From assembly GCA_030615605.1 (NCBI GenBank), contig JAUWYY010000013.1, positions 1 through 58,834 of the forward strand: 58,834 nucleotides of DNA, read 5' to 3'. The stretch comes from a bacterium (GTDB taxonomy: Bacteria; Armatimonadota; Zipacnadia; Zipacnadales; Zipacnadaceae). Under the pieces are notes generated by a model that did no database searches, was not told the origin of the DNA, and saw only the letters and a list, made by a program, of their open reading frames with translations. Position 1 is the first letter of the stretch. Every line of letters starts with the position of its first letter. Shown one piece after another: positions 8,870 through 16,064 of this stretch. The translations under genes and the position numbers were made by a program.

Positions 8870-9999
8870 CCACCTGCACGGGGAGCCTGTCGCGATGTGG
8901 CCGCGATGGCTCCCGATACAGGGGTCTTCTTGAGCGTTGCTTTACTGCCTCCGATTTCAATCACGAGTGGTTGGGGCTCCTTGGTCGTTGGGTGCTCCAT
9001 CGTGACCGCAAACTGCCCACCAATATCCGCAGCAACCCCCTTGTAGTAGTTAGCTGCCTGGCGGTGCGGCGGCTGGTCATCTTTATCTTCGTCGCTTCCG
9101 GCCGCAGGAGCCGGGTTGCTCGTAGATACGGCAATAGCACTGTCTTGCCCCTGTTCCTCGTACAACCAGGCGACCTGCTCCACGGCATCGGTTTTGTCAG
9201 TGCCTTTCTCTGGACCAATCGACAGATAGCTACAGTGATGGGGAAGCTTCGCAATATCCCACTCAAGGCGGTCGCCGTTCTTCTTTGCTTTGGTGATGTC
9301 GACAATCTCCGACAGCACTTCGTGAGTCGAGTCGGCCAGGAACAGAGCCTTGGTCTGGATCGCATCGATTTCGAAGGTGACGTGCAGCACCAGCGAATCT
9401 TCGTTCCGATCTTCGACCGTATCTTTGTCCTGACGAACGGCGAATGGCGAGTGAACGAAGAATTCGGCCTTATCCCTTGCGAGGGAGAACTCGGGGGTGA
9501 CACTGCCGGCATCGCTGATCATGTCCAAACGATTATCCAGATCGATGCCGTTTGCTTCGCACCACTTCCTCAGTCGTTCTGGTCGGGAAAAGACGCGGAT
9601 GCCCTGGCCATGCCGGAACCGGTGCCGGGCTTCTTTCTGGAGGATGCGAGCCTCGTCATCGTCAGGGCTCTGCTCGGTGATCAGAGCGGCGGGCACCCAC
9701 ATGACTTGCATCTTGATGCGGTCATCACCCTGGTACTTCTCGTCTTGCTCTAGGTAGAAAAACTCTGTCGTGCCCTTGAAATGGTCAACATCTAGGTGAC
9801 TGAATGCTACGACATCAAGATAGTCGCGAGCATTTTCCTCAAGGTCATCGCGAAGCTCCCTAGGCAGATCGCACCGGAGGTCATCCTTGTCTTCTGGATC
9901 ACGAGTGGCCGCGAAGTCAAACAGGATCTTCTTGCCGCATTCTAGGTCGATTCGGCAGCAGTCAGCGTTGCCGAGTGGAAAAAAGGTCATCTTGTGCAT
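8863..9999 (-). CDS. MBL-fold metallohydrolase of the E2-E1-JAB operon
   Basis: 378 residues. The start at 9999 is chosen because AATAGGAGATACCTC gives a good ribosome binding site; the frame stays open to 10083. The metal-binding H68-x-D-x-D72-H73 motif is in FSHLDVDH, and later ligands are likely in FLADSTHE and LPHHCSYLS. This is the ComEC-like or nuclease-like branch of the metallo-beta-lactamase fold, with a strand-rich start (FFPLGNADC) shared with DNA-internalisation-type hydrolases. A hydrophilic Asp/Lys-rich linker lies near residue 305. It is the first gene of the operon with the E2-E1-JAB protein (overlap of 7 bp). MBL genes next to E1/E2/JAB genes are known in bacterial ubiquitin-like operons. 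The substrate is unknown: DNA, RNA, a nucleotide or a conjugate. Confidence 0.88.
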   Translation of the reverse strand: MHKMTFFPLGNADCCRIDLECGKKILFDFAATRDPEDKDDLRCDLPRELRDDLEENARDYLDVVAFSHLDVDHFKGTTEFFYLEQDEKYQGDDRIKMQVMWVPAALITEQSPDDDEARILQKEARHRFRHGQGIRVFSRPERLRKWCEANGIDLDNRLDMISDAGSVTPEFSLARDKAEFFVHSPFAVRQDKDTVEDRNEDSLVLHVTFEIDAIQTKALFLADSTHEVLSEIVDITKAKKNGDRLEWDIAKLPHHCSYLSIGPEKGTDKTDAVEQVAWLYEEQGQDSAIAVSTSNPAPAAGSDEDKDDQPPHRQAANYYKGVAADIGGQFAVTMEHPTTKEPQPLVIEIGGSKATLKKTPVSGAIAATSRQAPRAGGC

Positions 10000-10068
10000 G
10001 AGGTATCTCCTATTCTCAAATAGGTCGCTCATCATTGATGGGCTTGGAGTTGGCCTGCCACCGTGACT

Positions 10069-10134
10069 GGTACCAGTTGCCATGTCAGTCCCAGCGCCTG
10101 CCCAGCTACGGCTGGATCGCTTCCGGCGCTGGCG
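10069..10134 (+). repeat. Structured repeat element A, copy 1
   Basis: It shares the string TTGC-ATGT-AGT-C-A-CGCCTGC and a later ATCGC-TCCGG block with 19552-19620, and is more distantly like 14771-14830. CCAGCGCC (10091-10098) pairs perfectly with GGCGCTGG (10125-10132). Copy 3 has a different but equally perfect stem at the same place, so the fold is kept while the bases change. It lies upstream of the MBL operon in the opposite sense. Confidence 0.5.
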
Positions 10135-10274
10135 GTCGGTAGTTAAGTGCGCTGTGTGATCTCAGCGTATCATAGTGTATTCGCCATCGCTTTACAGACA
10201 CCTGCGTCTGCTGCGGGCTGCTTGCTTTCTGCAATCGCCTCTTTCGCCCTCGTGAGTCCAGATACTGCAGGTGC

Positions 10275-10308
10275 CAACACTAAACCTAGACTCGTTTTCG
10301 GGAGTCAG
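10275..10308 (+). repeat. IS-end-like repeat, copy 3 (diverged)
   Basis: The sequence AACACTAAACCTAGACTCGTTTTCGGG resembles the IS1380-associated repeat at 32394-32440 and 4093-4139. No transposase is nearby, so this is a leftover end. Confidence 0.4.
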
Positions 10309-10322
10309 ACAAGAGGGTACCG

Positions 10323-10352
10323 TTGACACTAAGCCAGGCTCGTGTTTATAAT
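10323..10352 (+). promoter_or_regulatory. Strong sigma70-type promoter, antisense to the Cas2-like gene
   Basis: TTGACA at 10323-10328 and TATAAT at 10347-10352 are separated by 18 bp. Both boxes match the consensus perfectly. Transcription would run rightwards through the complement of the Cas2-like gene. No convincing plus-strand gene follows, so it either makes an antisense RNA or is left over from a lost insertion. Confidence 0.55.
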
Positions 10353-10359
10353 GCCCATG

Positions 10360-10671
10360 CTACGCTCTTCCCGTGAGAATGGCCAGGCTAATCAGAGGCC
10401 TAGAGATTATCTCTGAGCCACGAGTACGCATCATCAGAGAAGCCCGTGCCAGCCCAGGGGCGGATGCCGCGAACACCAACAATTTGTCATCATTGTCGAT
10501 AAACTGGGTCAGCTCGCCACGGACCTCACTGGGTGACTTTGGGGTGCTAATGAACCAAGTGGACTCCAAATTATGCCACCAGCCCGAGTAAGACTTGAGA
10601 GCTGCTATCAGATCTTCGTAATTGCGCCTTGGCTTCGACAGGTCATAACTGGCACACAACGTCTTTTTCAC
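10360..10671 (-). CDS. Cas2-like / SinR-family small protein
   Basis: 103 residues from a GTG start (10669-10671) with AAGGAG 10 nt upstream. The N-terminal YDLSKPRRNYEDLIAALKSY, then WWHNLESTWF and a NDDKLLVF strand, match the short ferredoxin-like Cas2/VapD-type proteins often annotated SinR-like, which are found outside CRISPR loci. No cas1 gene and no repeat array is visible here. The last ~35 residues (after KLLVFAASAPG) do not look like the family. The C-terminus may have been replaced, perhaps by the sequence that also brought the adjacent antisense promoter. The role is unknown; relatives are metal-dependent nucleases or toxins. Confidence 0.65.
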   Translation of the reverse strand: MKKTLCASYDLSKPRRNYEDLIAALKSYSGWWHNLESTWFISTPKSPSEVRGELTQFIDNDDKLLVFAASAPGLARASLMMRTRGSEIISRPLISLAILTGRA

Positions 10672-10817
10672 TTATTTAACGCTCCTTGGACAATAAAGTG
10701 TTTGCCTCTGTCCTTCTTTAGTGACTTTGGCAAATGGAATTGTGTCATTTGCTGGCTAATTCACCACATGTGACACAAAAAGACGGGTGAGCGCCACTGA
10801 AATATACGGAGTGATTT

Positions 10818-11327
10818 ATGACCCGCGTTGAAGCAGACATAGCCAAGTTCCTGGAAGGGGACCCCCAGTTTGTCAAAAATCTTGTAGCCGAGCTACAGGT
10901 GGCAGTCCGCAGACAGCACAATCTGTCTATTGATGACGTGAAAGATATTGCGCAAGAAGCACAGGTGCGAGCGCTAGAGAACATACACCGCTTCGACCGT
11001 CGGAGCCCTTTCACAACATGGGTCAAGGGCATAGCCTTAAATGTTGCAAAAGAATACTGGAGAAGTCCGAAACGCCGGGAAATCAGTGTGGATCCAGCCG
11101 AGGCACAGGAAATCAGTGAAGAGGTTGCATTCGACGCGCAACTCGTGGTGGATGACTTTATGTCTGGAATGTCGAGCGAGGAGCAAACAATCATGGAGAT
11201 GACGCAAGAGGGCTATTCCGCTGCTGACATGGGGCAAGCCCTGGGCAAGAGCGCCCAAGCAATACGCAGCAAAAAATCCCGACTCCTGAAGAAGCTGAGG
11301 GAGTCATGGAGGGAGATGGAAGACTAG
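10818..11327 (+). CDS. RNA polymerase sigma-70 family (ECF-like) factor
   Basis: 169 residues from an ATG with GGAGTG 8 nt upstream. Region 2 is seen around residues 25-85 (DDVKDIAQEAQVRALENI, then PFTTWVKGIALN) and region 4 around 115-165 (LSSEEQTIMEM, then ADMGQALGKSAQAIRSKKSRL). There is no long extra domain. Four bases separate its stop from the ImmA/IrrE-type gene, so they form one transcript. Inference: it directs polymerase to a small set of stress or mobile-element promoters and is controlled by its partner peptidase, in analogy to other regulator/ImmA-like pairs. No anti-sigma factor is visible. Confidence 0.85.
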   Translation: MTRVEADIAKFLEGDPQFVKNLVAELQVAVRRQHNLSIDDVKDIAQEAQVRALENIHRFDRRSPFTTWVKGIALNVAKEYWRSPKRREISVDPAEAQEISEEVAFDAQLVVDDFMSGMSSEEQTIMEMTQEGYSAADMGQALGKSAQAIRSKKSRLLKKLRESWREMED

Positions 11328-11330
11328 CCT

Positions 11331-12515
11331 ATGTGTGCATCGTCCAGTAAGGATCCAATAGCTGAGTTTATCCAGGCGCTTCGACGAGGAGAAGATCCTT
11401 CTATCGAGGAGTTCGTGCATTGCTATCCCCAATGGGATCTTGATCAACTCCGAGGGGAAATAGAAGGCGCTTGGGTTTTGTTCTGGGGAGGGACGGTTCC
11501 GCATGTATCTGACGAGCGGCTGCAAGAAGCGCTTGCTGTACTACGGGAAGCACGAGACAGAATTGCGCTCAAGCGCGGTTTGCAGAGCAAACTTGAGCAG
11601 ATACCGACAACGGGTGCGTTGACCGTTGGTGAGCTGACCAGATGGCTCACGGAACGCATTGGGTTGGCGCTGAAGCCGGTCGGTAGCGTGCCTGAGCCAC
11701 ATCCTATTCAAGTGAGGTTTCGCGGCAAGACGCGTGAACGAAAGGATTCGGCAAAACACGCCTACGGTATACTCCGGTCGAGCCAAGTAAAGACCGCTGC
11801 CGAAGACCTGCTAAGCAGAGGGCTAATCGCAGAGCCACCGATAGACTTGTCCAGTGTATCCGATATCGCGAGTGTCGTGGTCGAGGAGAAACCCCTGGTA
11901 GATTGTGAGGGCTGCACCTTTCAATTCGAAGAAGGGACGGTAATTTACATCAACTCTAAGATAGAGAACGAAATGAGAAGGCGCTTCACATGGGCACATG
12001 AACTTGGACACGCGGTGTTACATCCCAAGCAACCACAGTGGATGGATACCTACGCAATGATACAGAAGTCTTGGAGTCGACGAGAAAGGACCCAGGAAGT
12101 AGAAGCCAACAGGTTTGCAGCGGAACTCTTGATGCCGTTTTCGATGCTCGAGGCAGACAAGTTCCCACAGTCAGAGCCCCACTTCGAGACTATAGCCAAC
12201 GCTGCTGACAGGTACAAGGTTTCACTAACGGCTGCTGCCATCCGGTTCGTTGAAATCACTGACGCAGCGGCGTCGTTGTATTACGTGGAGGAAGACCGAA
12301 TAGTCTGGGCCGTCCGATCCAACTTCTTTGAGCTTCCGTGGCGTAAGGGCACCATACACCCGACTAGCGGTCTGAAGTGGGTTCGCGCGGAAAGAGAATA
12401 CTATGAAGAAGTACCGTTAGAAGCTTGGACATCCGTGGCAACGGCTGAGACAGCTGTCGAGACGGGACGGAAAATAGGAGAGCGGCAGTGGATAGTCTTA
12501 ATAGTGAGAGAATGA
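11331..12515 (+). CDS. ImmA/IrrE-type metallopeptidase with N-terminal extension
   Basis: 394 residues. The zinc peptidase motif H223-E-L-G-H227 lies in FTWAHELGHAVLH, with the downstream Glu probably in QEVEANRFAAELLMP around residue 257. This spacing is typical of ImmA/IrrE (Peptidase_M78) domains. About 190 residues precede the domain. The first ~60 hold a short acidic helical part (DPSIEEFV-x4-PQWDLDQL) similar to the small domain found in kinases and regulators of planctomycete-like proteins. It lies 4 bp after the sigma factor gene and is probably cotranscribed. ImmA-type enzymes cleave repressors or anti-factors to release gene expression, so the sigma factor or an associated inhibitor is the likely target (inference). 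Confidence 0.85.
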   Translation: MCASSSKDPIAEFIQALRRGEDPSIEEFVHCYPQWDLDQLRGEIEGAWVLFWGGTVPHVSDERLQEALAVLREARDRIALKRGLQSKLEQIPTTGALTVGELTRWLTERIGLALKPVGSVPEPHPIQVRFRGKTRERKDSAKHAYGILRSSQVKTAAEDLLSRGLIAEPPIDLSSVSDIASVVVEEKPLVDCEGCTFQFEEGTVIYINSKIENEMRRRFTWAHELGHAVLHPKQPQWMDTYAMIQKSWSRRERTQEVEANRFAAELLMPFSMLEADKFPQSEPHFETIANAADRYKVSLTAAAIRFVEITDAAASLYYVEEDRIVWAVRSNFFELPWRKGTIHPTSGLKWVRAEREYYEEVPLEAWTSVATAETAVETGRKIGERQWIVLIVRE

Positions 12516-12542
12516 ATGACCCCTGGCCCCTTTTCCCTGACC

Positions 12543-12600
12543 AGACCCGAGAACCACGAGCGCTATCACGAAGCGGTAAGCGGCGGGTGGGGGATGCGGA
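12543..12600 (+). pseudogene. IS3-family OrfB C-terminal remnant 1
   Basis: The frame reads ENHERYHEAV..., the hallmark NHERYHEAL end of the DDE transposase of IS3 elements. A 24 bp stretch (12552-12575) is exactly repeated at 14568-14591. With that second copy it flanks the DUF4209-type gene in direct orientation. Confidence 0.65.
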
Positions 12601-12703
12601 GGGCGGTGAAATAGAATCAAGACAAGATGTTTCCTGTCGCCAATGCTGTGAAGCAGTTACACAGGTCCCGCACTAATTTTGCGCTGCTAGGGGGAAAAGA
12701 GAA

Positions 12704-14482
12704 GTGTCTCTAGATGAGGTGTTAAAGGACTTAGAGCAAGACACTCTCATGGTGCACGACGAGCGTCATGAGATTCTCAAGCGGTTGAAGGAGCAATTGG
12801 AGTGCGAAGGCTGCCAGAGAGATGCACGTGAAGCATCCTTGCTGGCGGATGTCTTTGCATTGGGAACGAATCGCTTCACGCCGGGGGGTTCAGCGGATTA
12901 CGAGAGGTTCCACCCGATGTTTCAAGCTGGGAACCGTGCTTATCCTGTTCTGGATAACCTGCACTCCGAAGACTGGGACATCCTTCGGCATCATGCTAAT
13001 AAGACACAAAATCCTGCCATGAAAGCTCGTTACGCTGATGTGTTGTGGGAATACACCAAAGACCATGAGCAAGCAGCAGAGGCGATTTGTGCATACATAG
13101 AATATGCGTCTGCTTGCCTCGAAGCTTCGGACTCGGTAAGCGGGGCACGCGACGCCATTTGGCAAGCAGCCGACGCGTTGCCTCGGGCTATACAGATAAG
13201 CCTTCAAATTAATAACTCTGAGTTGACGAAACGCACCGTAGAAGCCACTACCGAGGCAATTCGAGAGTTTATCCGAATAGAAGAGACGGACCCCATTCAT
13301 CTCCTAGCAGACTCACTGATTGAGAATAGACAAGTGCGGAAGCTTATCGATCTCTCCGCTTTGCGAGACTCGATCGAAGAGGCGGTAGAGGTCACCCGCA
13401 AGACTCAGGACCAACCTGTTTTCACGGGTGAGCAACTGCTCACACGTCTCAGGCGTCTTGCCGAGGTGACGCAGGACAAGTGTCTTCGGCGCGAAGCATT
13501 ACTTGCTCTCGGAGAGCTGTACGAAGAACAGAGCGACGCAGAATGCCAGAGATCCCACCTGGTTGCAGCTGACTGGTATCGCAAATCTGCTAGCGTTCTG
13601 CAGGAAACCGGAAGTGCGGAAGAAGCGCTGCGTCGAGTCTTAATCAAACACCAAGAGGCCAACGCTGCCTCCGTAGACGATATGAAACAATTCAGTGCAG
13701 AAATGTCAATACCGAAAGAAGAGTTTGAGGCTATGCTCAATCAGATACGTGAGGCCGCGGACCAGCACAGCATCGCCGTGCTGGCAGGCGCCGGCGTATT
13801 GCCATCGCCCGGTGAACAGCGGGAGGCGGCTAAGGAGAACGCAAAAAGGTCACCGCTGTCTGCTCTTCTCCCCCACGTAATCACGGATGGCACGCGTGTC
13901 ACAAAGTCAACCGATGGAATAGACGAGAATATCGAGCACATGGTAACGCAACAGGTCCTTTGGGGACTGCAGTGTCAGACACTCACCATCGCAAAGTGTG
14001 CGGTGGACCACCTCTCTGGGAAGGGCACCTCACTGATAGATGCCGTCACTGGCTTCTTACTGCAAAGCGGATGGATGAGCCGTGATAGAATCAAGATAAT
14101 TGGGGTTGCTATGCAGCGATATGTCGAAGGTGACTTTGTGTCGGCGGTACATGTGCTCACTCCTCAAATTGAGGGGTTGATCCGGGACCTGGTAGGTCAT
14201 CTGCGCGCTCCGACCACAAAGCTCGCACGTGGCAACACGACGCAATATCGGGCCCTCGATGAACTACTGCGAGAGCCACAACTTGTTGAGTTATTCGGCA
14301 GCGATCTAGTGAGAAACCTGCGGATCATCCTTACGGAACAGATTGGGCTCAATATCCGTAACGAGGTGTGCCATGGGGAGCCACCTCCCTCGGGGTACAC
14401 CGAGGCTACTGCGCTCATACTCATCGTTGTGCTCTGTCAGTTGGCCGCCATCCGCGCAAGCCTGCCCGAGCAGGTAGGATGA
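12704..14482 (+). CDS. DUF4209-like protein with RNxxxHG motif (candidate HEPN-type RNase)
   Basis: 592 residues from a GTG start, with AGGGGG about 10 nt upstream. The first ~350 residues are helical and look like a TPR-type scaffold without clear repeats. The last ~130 residues end in IGLNIRNEVCHGEPP, giving R552-N-x3-H557-G, the signature of DUF4209 domains. It resembles the R-x4-6-H active site of HEPN ribonucleases. Family proteins are often found in defence islands; a function in RNA cleavage or abortive infection is inference. The gene stands alone between two IS3 transposase scraps that share a 24 bp exact repeat, which suggests it arrived as cargo. There is no toxin-antitoxin partner beside it unless the upstream sigma/peptidase pair acts with it. 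Confidence 0.75.
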   Translation: MSLDEVLKDLEQDTLMVHDERHEILKRLKEQLECEGCQRDAREASLLADVFALGTNRFTPGGSADYERFHPMFQAGNRAYPVLDNLHSEDWDILRHHANKTQNPAMKARYADVLWEYTKDHEQAAEAICAYIEYASACLEASDSVSGARDAIWQAADALPRAIQISLQINNSELTKRTVEATTEAIREFIRIEETDPIHLLADSLIENRQVRKLIDLSALRDSIEEAVEVTRKTQDQPVFTGEQLLTRLRRLAEVTQDKCLRREALLALGELYEEQSDAECQRSHLVAADWYRKSASVLQETGSAEEALRRVLIKHQEANAASVDDMKQFSAEMSIPKEEFEAMLNQIREAADQHSIAVLAGAGVLPSPGEQREAAKENAKRSPLSALLPHVITDGTRVTKSTDGIDENIEHMVTQQVLWGLQCQTLTIAKCAVDHLSGKGTSLIDAVTGFLLQSGWMSRDRIKIIGVAMQRYVEGDFVSAVHVLTPQIEGLIRDLVGHLRAPTTKLARGNTTQYRALDELLREPQLVELFGSDLVRNLRIILTEQIGLNIRNEVCHGEPPPSGYTEATALILIVVLCQLAAIRASLPEQVG

Positions 14483-14549
14483 ATTGTCACTGAGCGTTTC
14501 CTGAAGACGATGTGTAGCGATGTATGTGGAGGAGGGGGGAGATAGAACC

Positions 14550-14640
14550 ATACCACGCCACTGCCACAACCACGAGCGCTATCACGAAGCGCTGGCAAGC
14601 TGCGGCGGGTGGAGGCGCCCGCTAGGACTACCCGAATCCG
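14550..14640 (+). pseudogene. IS3-family OrfB C-terminal remnant 2
   Basis: The frame contains NHERYHEALASCGGWRRPL, again the IS3 OrfB C-terminus. A 24 bp part (14568-14591) is identical to 12552-12575. About 55 bp further on, GGTGGACCCCGTTGTCAAGAC (14693-14713) looks like an IS3-type terminal repeat. Confidence 0.65.
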
Positions 14641-14770
14641 GGAAAGCTGCACGCGTGGGTCTGTGAGGGCGAACGTCGAGGGGCTGGGTTACTTAGGTGG
14701 ACCCCGTTGTCAAGACAAGCGAAGTGTCTTTCTCAATATGTATTGTGGTAGCATCGGCAGGGTCGGAGAG

Positions 14771-14830
14771 GGGTGGTTGCTATGTTAGTCCCACGGTTCC
14801 TGGAGCTATGGCCATAAGGTAAGGCGTAGC
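14771..14830 (+). repeat. Structured repeat element A, copy 2 (diverged)
   Basis: TTGCTATGTTAGTCCCACGG and GAGCTATGGCCATA align with the first half of copies at 19552 and 10069. The right half is degraded and the long stem is not preserved. It lies just downstream of the HhH protein gene, in opposite sense. Confidence 0.4.
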
Positions 14831-14857
14831 CGAGCCAGTGCTCGGTTTGGACACGCG

Positions 14858-15394
14858 TCAGAGCTCGGCCGGCAACTTGCCGTTGAGGGCCCAGAGGCAG
14901 CGGTCAAGTGTGCGCAAATCTACTTGGTTTTCCGCGGCGATTGCCGTGCAGGCGTCCACGTAGGCCTGATAGGTCCTTTCGCTGTCAAGACTCATCCAAT
15001 CGGCGAGGCCGAGCTCCGCCAACCCAAGTCTCTTCAACGATGCCCACGCGCGTTGGTCCATTACGGTATACCGACACGGATCGAACACCGTCAAGATGGC
15101 GCTGGCCATTCTGATGCCGACACCGTGAAGGGAATCTATTCTCCACGCCGCGGTGCACGCGTCTTGGGCAGCAAATGCGTCCCGAGTTGCTTCTTCGACA
15201 TCAGTTTCGCTGTTGAGCCTTGCCTGGCCTGCCACTCGCGCAGCCTTCCACTTGACGATCGTGATGAGCTCGTCCTTCGTCAGGTAGCCGCGATTCACGA
15301 TTGGAAGCCGGAAGCTATCAGAGAACACAACGGCGTCATATTCTATAGGGTAGTGCTGCTCAGCGATGCGCTGAATGGTGTCCCTGTTCAGCAT
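14858..15394 (-). CDS. HhH-GPD/OGG-like DNA glycosylase-fold protein
   Basis: 178 residues with an AGGAGG ribosome binding site. Its start codon directly follows the stop of the upstream small gene (TGA then ATG), so the two are coupled. Residues about 85-130 show a helix-hairpin-helix segment (SLHGVGIRMASAILTVF) followed by P-x-RYTVMDQRAW, where the Asp sits where the catalytic Asp of HhH-GPD glycosylases lies. The protein is shorter than classic glycosylases (about 210-300 residues). Related OGG-like short proteins occur in accessory islands. Inference: base excision or modified-base recognition, possibly against foreign DNA. The substrate cannot be read from the sequence. Confidence 0.65.
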   Translation of the reverse strand: MLNRDTIQRIAEQHYPIEYDAVVFSDSFRLPIVNRGYLTKDELITIVKWKAARVAGQARLNSETDVEEATRDAFAAQDACTAAWRIDSLHGVGIRMASAILTVFDPCRYTVMDQRAWASLKRLGLAELGLADWMSLDSERTYQAYVDACTAIAAENQVDLRTLDRCLWALNGKLPAEL

Positions 15395-15715
15395 TCAAGA
15401 TTCCTCCTCTGAGTCTGTGATCTGTGCCGCCCAGCCCATTCGCAGAGTTCTGGTCCAGGCTTGGAACTGATGCTTCGAGAGCGTGATCAGAGTCTTAGTC
15501 AGCCGCTGCCGGTGCTTGGTTTCGTGACCATATACGGCATCGATGGACGTGAGAGCGTAGTCGGCTAGGTAGACCTTTTCAGTTTGATGTCCACTGCCTC
15601 GGGCTACGGCAAGGACCTCCTCGACCAAGCGGCCAGCGCCTTTTCCAGCCAGCGCGCGACATAGCAAGTAGCCTCCTTGCCTCTTAGTTGTCACTCTGGG
15701 TATTCGCCTGGGCAT
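15395..15715 (-). CDS. Small basic protein coupled to the HhH gene, unknown function
   Basis: 106 residues. The start at 15715 is set by a very good ribosome binding site (AAAGGAGGAATCTGTC then ATG), although the frame stays open upstream to 16093 with no plausible protein sequence there. The protein is basic at the N-terminus (MPRRIPRVTTKR) and has Leu-rich helical stretches (ALAGKGAGRLVEEVLAVA). No known domain was recognised. Its stop abuts the start of the HhH protein, so the pair forms one operon and the products may act together. Confidence 0.7.
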   Translation of the reverse strand: MPRRIPRVTTKRQGGYLLCRALAGKGAGRLVEEVLAVARGSGHQTEKVYLADYALTSIDAVYGHETKHRQRLTKTLITLSKHQFQAWTRTLRMGWAAQITDSEEES

Positions 15716-16064
15716 GACAGATTCCTCCTTTGGTTGGCCCCCTTGTCTCGCAGTGTGTCTTCGGTTCCCGCTGGGCTCAGGCGGTGCTGCTGCAGATTGC
15801 CAGTCACCCCGTGTGGGAGACGAAGATGCGGGCGAATATGATGCCGAACGGGCCGAGACGAGGGCGGGGGCAACCGTCAAGATCTGGCCCTCGCTGACGG
15901 CGGATTGCCGGCTCGGGAGGGGGAGTGGACAAGTAACTGTGGAAAATATCCATAATCGTCGTAGCGGGCGGAAATGGCCCCGTCTGGGCCAATAACGGTA
16001 GAACATTTTATTGCAGAGCGGCGGAAATCTACAATCCATACTTGGCGAGGCGTACAATTGGGCC
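15716..16064. other. Gene-free stretch between divergent genes
   Basis: About 350 bp between the divergent small-gene/HhH operon and the tyrosine recombinase. It must contain both promoters, but I see no clear -35/-10 pair, repeat or RNA. Confidence 0.4.

Noticed and set aside
9497..9757. Plus-strand frames opposite the MBL, E1 and kinase genes
   Set aside because: They are complements of well-supported minus-strand genes and lack ribosome binding sites or protein-like sequence.
5815..10083. Complete type II CBASS operon
   Set aside because: No CD-NTase (polymerase-beta-like GS...D-x-D) gene is visible here or elsewhere in the window, so it is described as related but incomplete or distinct.
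10360..10671. Cas2 as sign of a CRISPR locus
   Set aside because: No cas1, no other cas genes and no regularly spaced repeats were found; stand-alone Cas2-like proteins are common.
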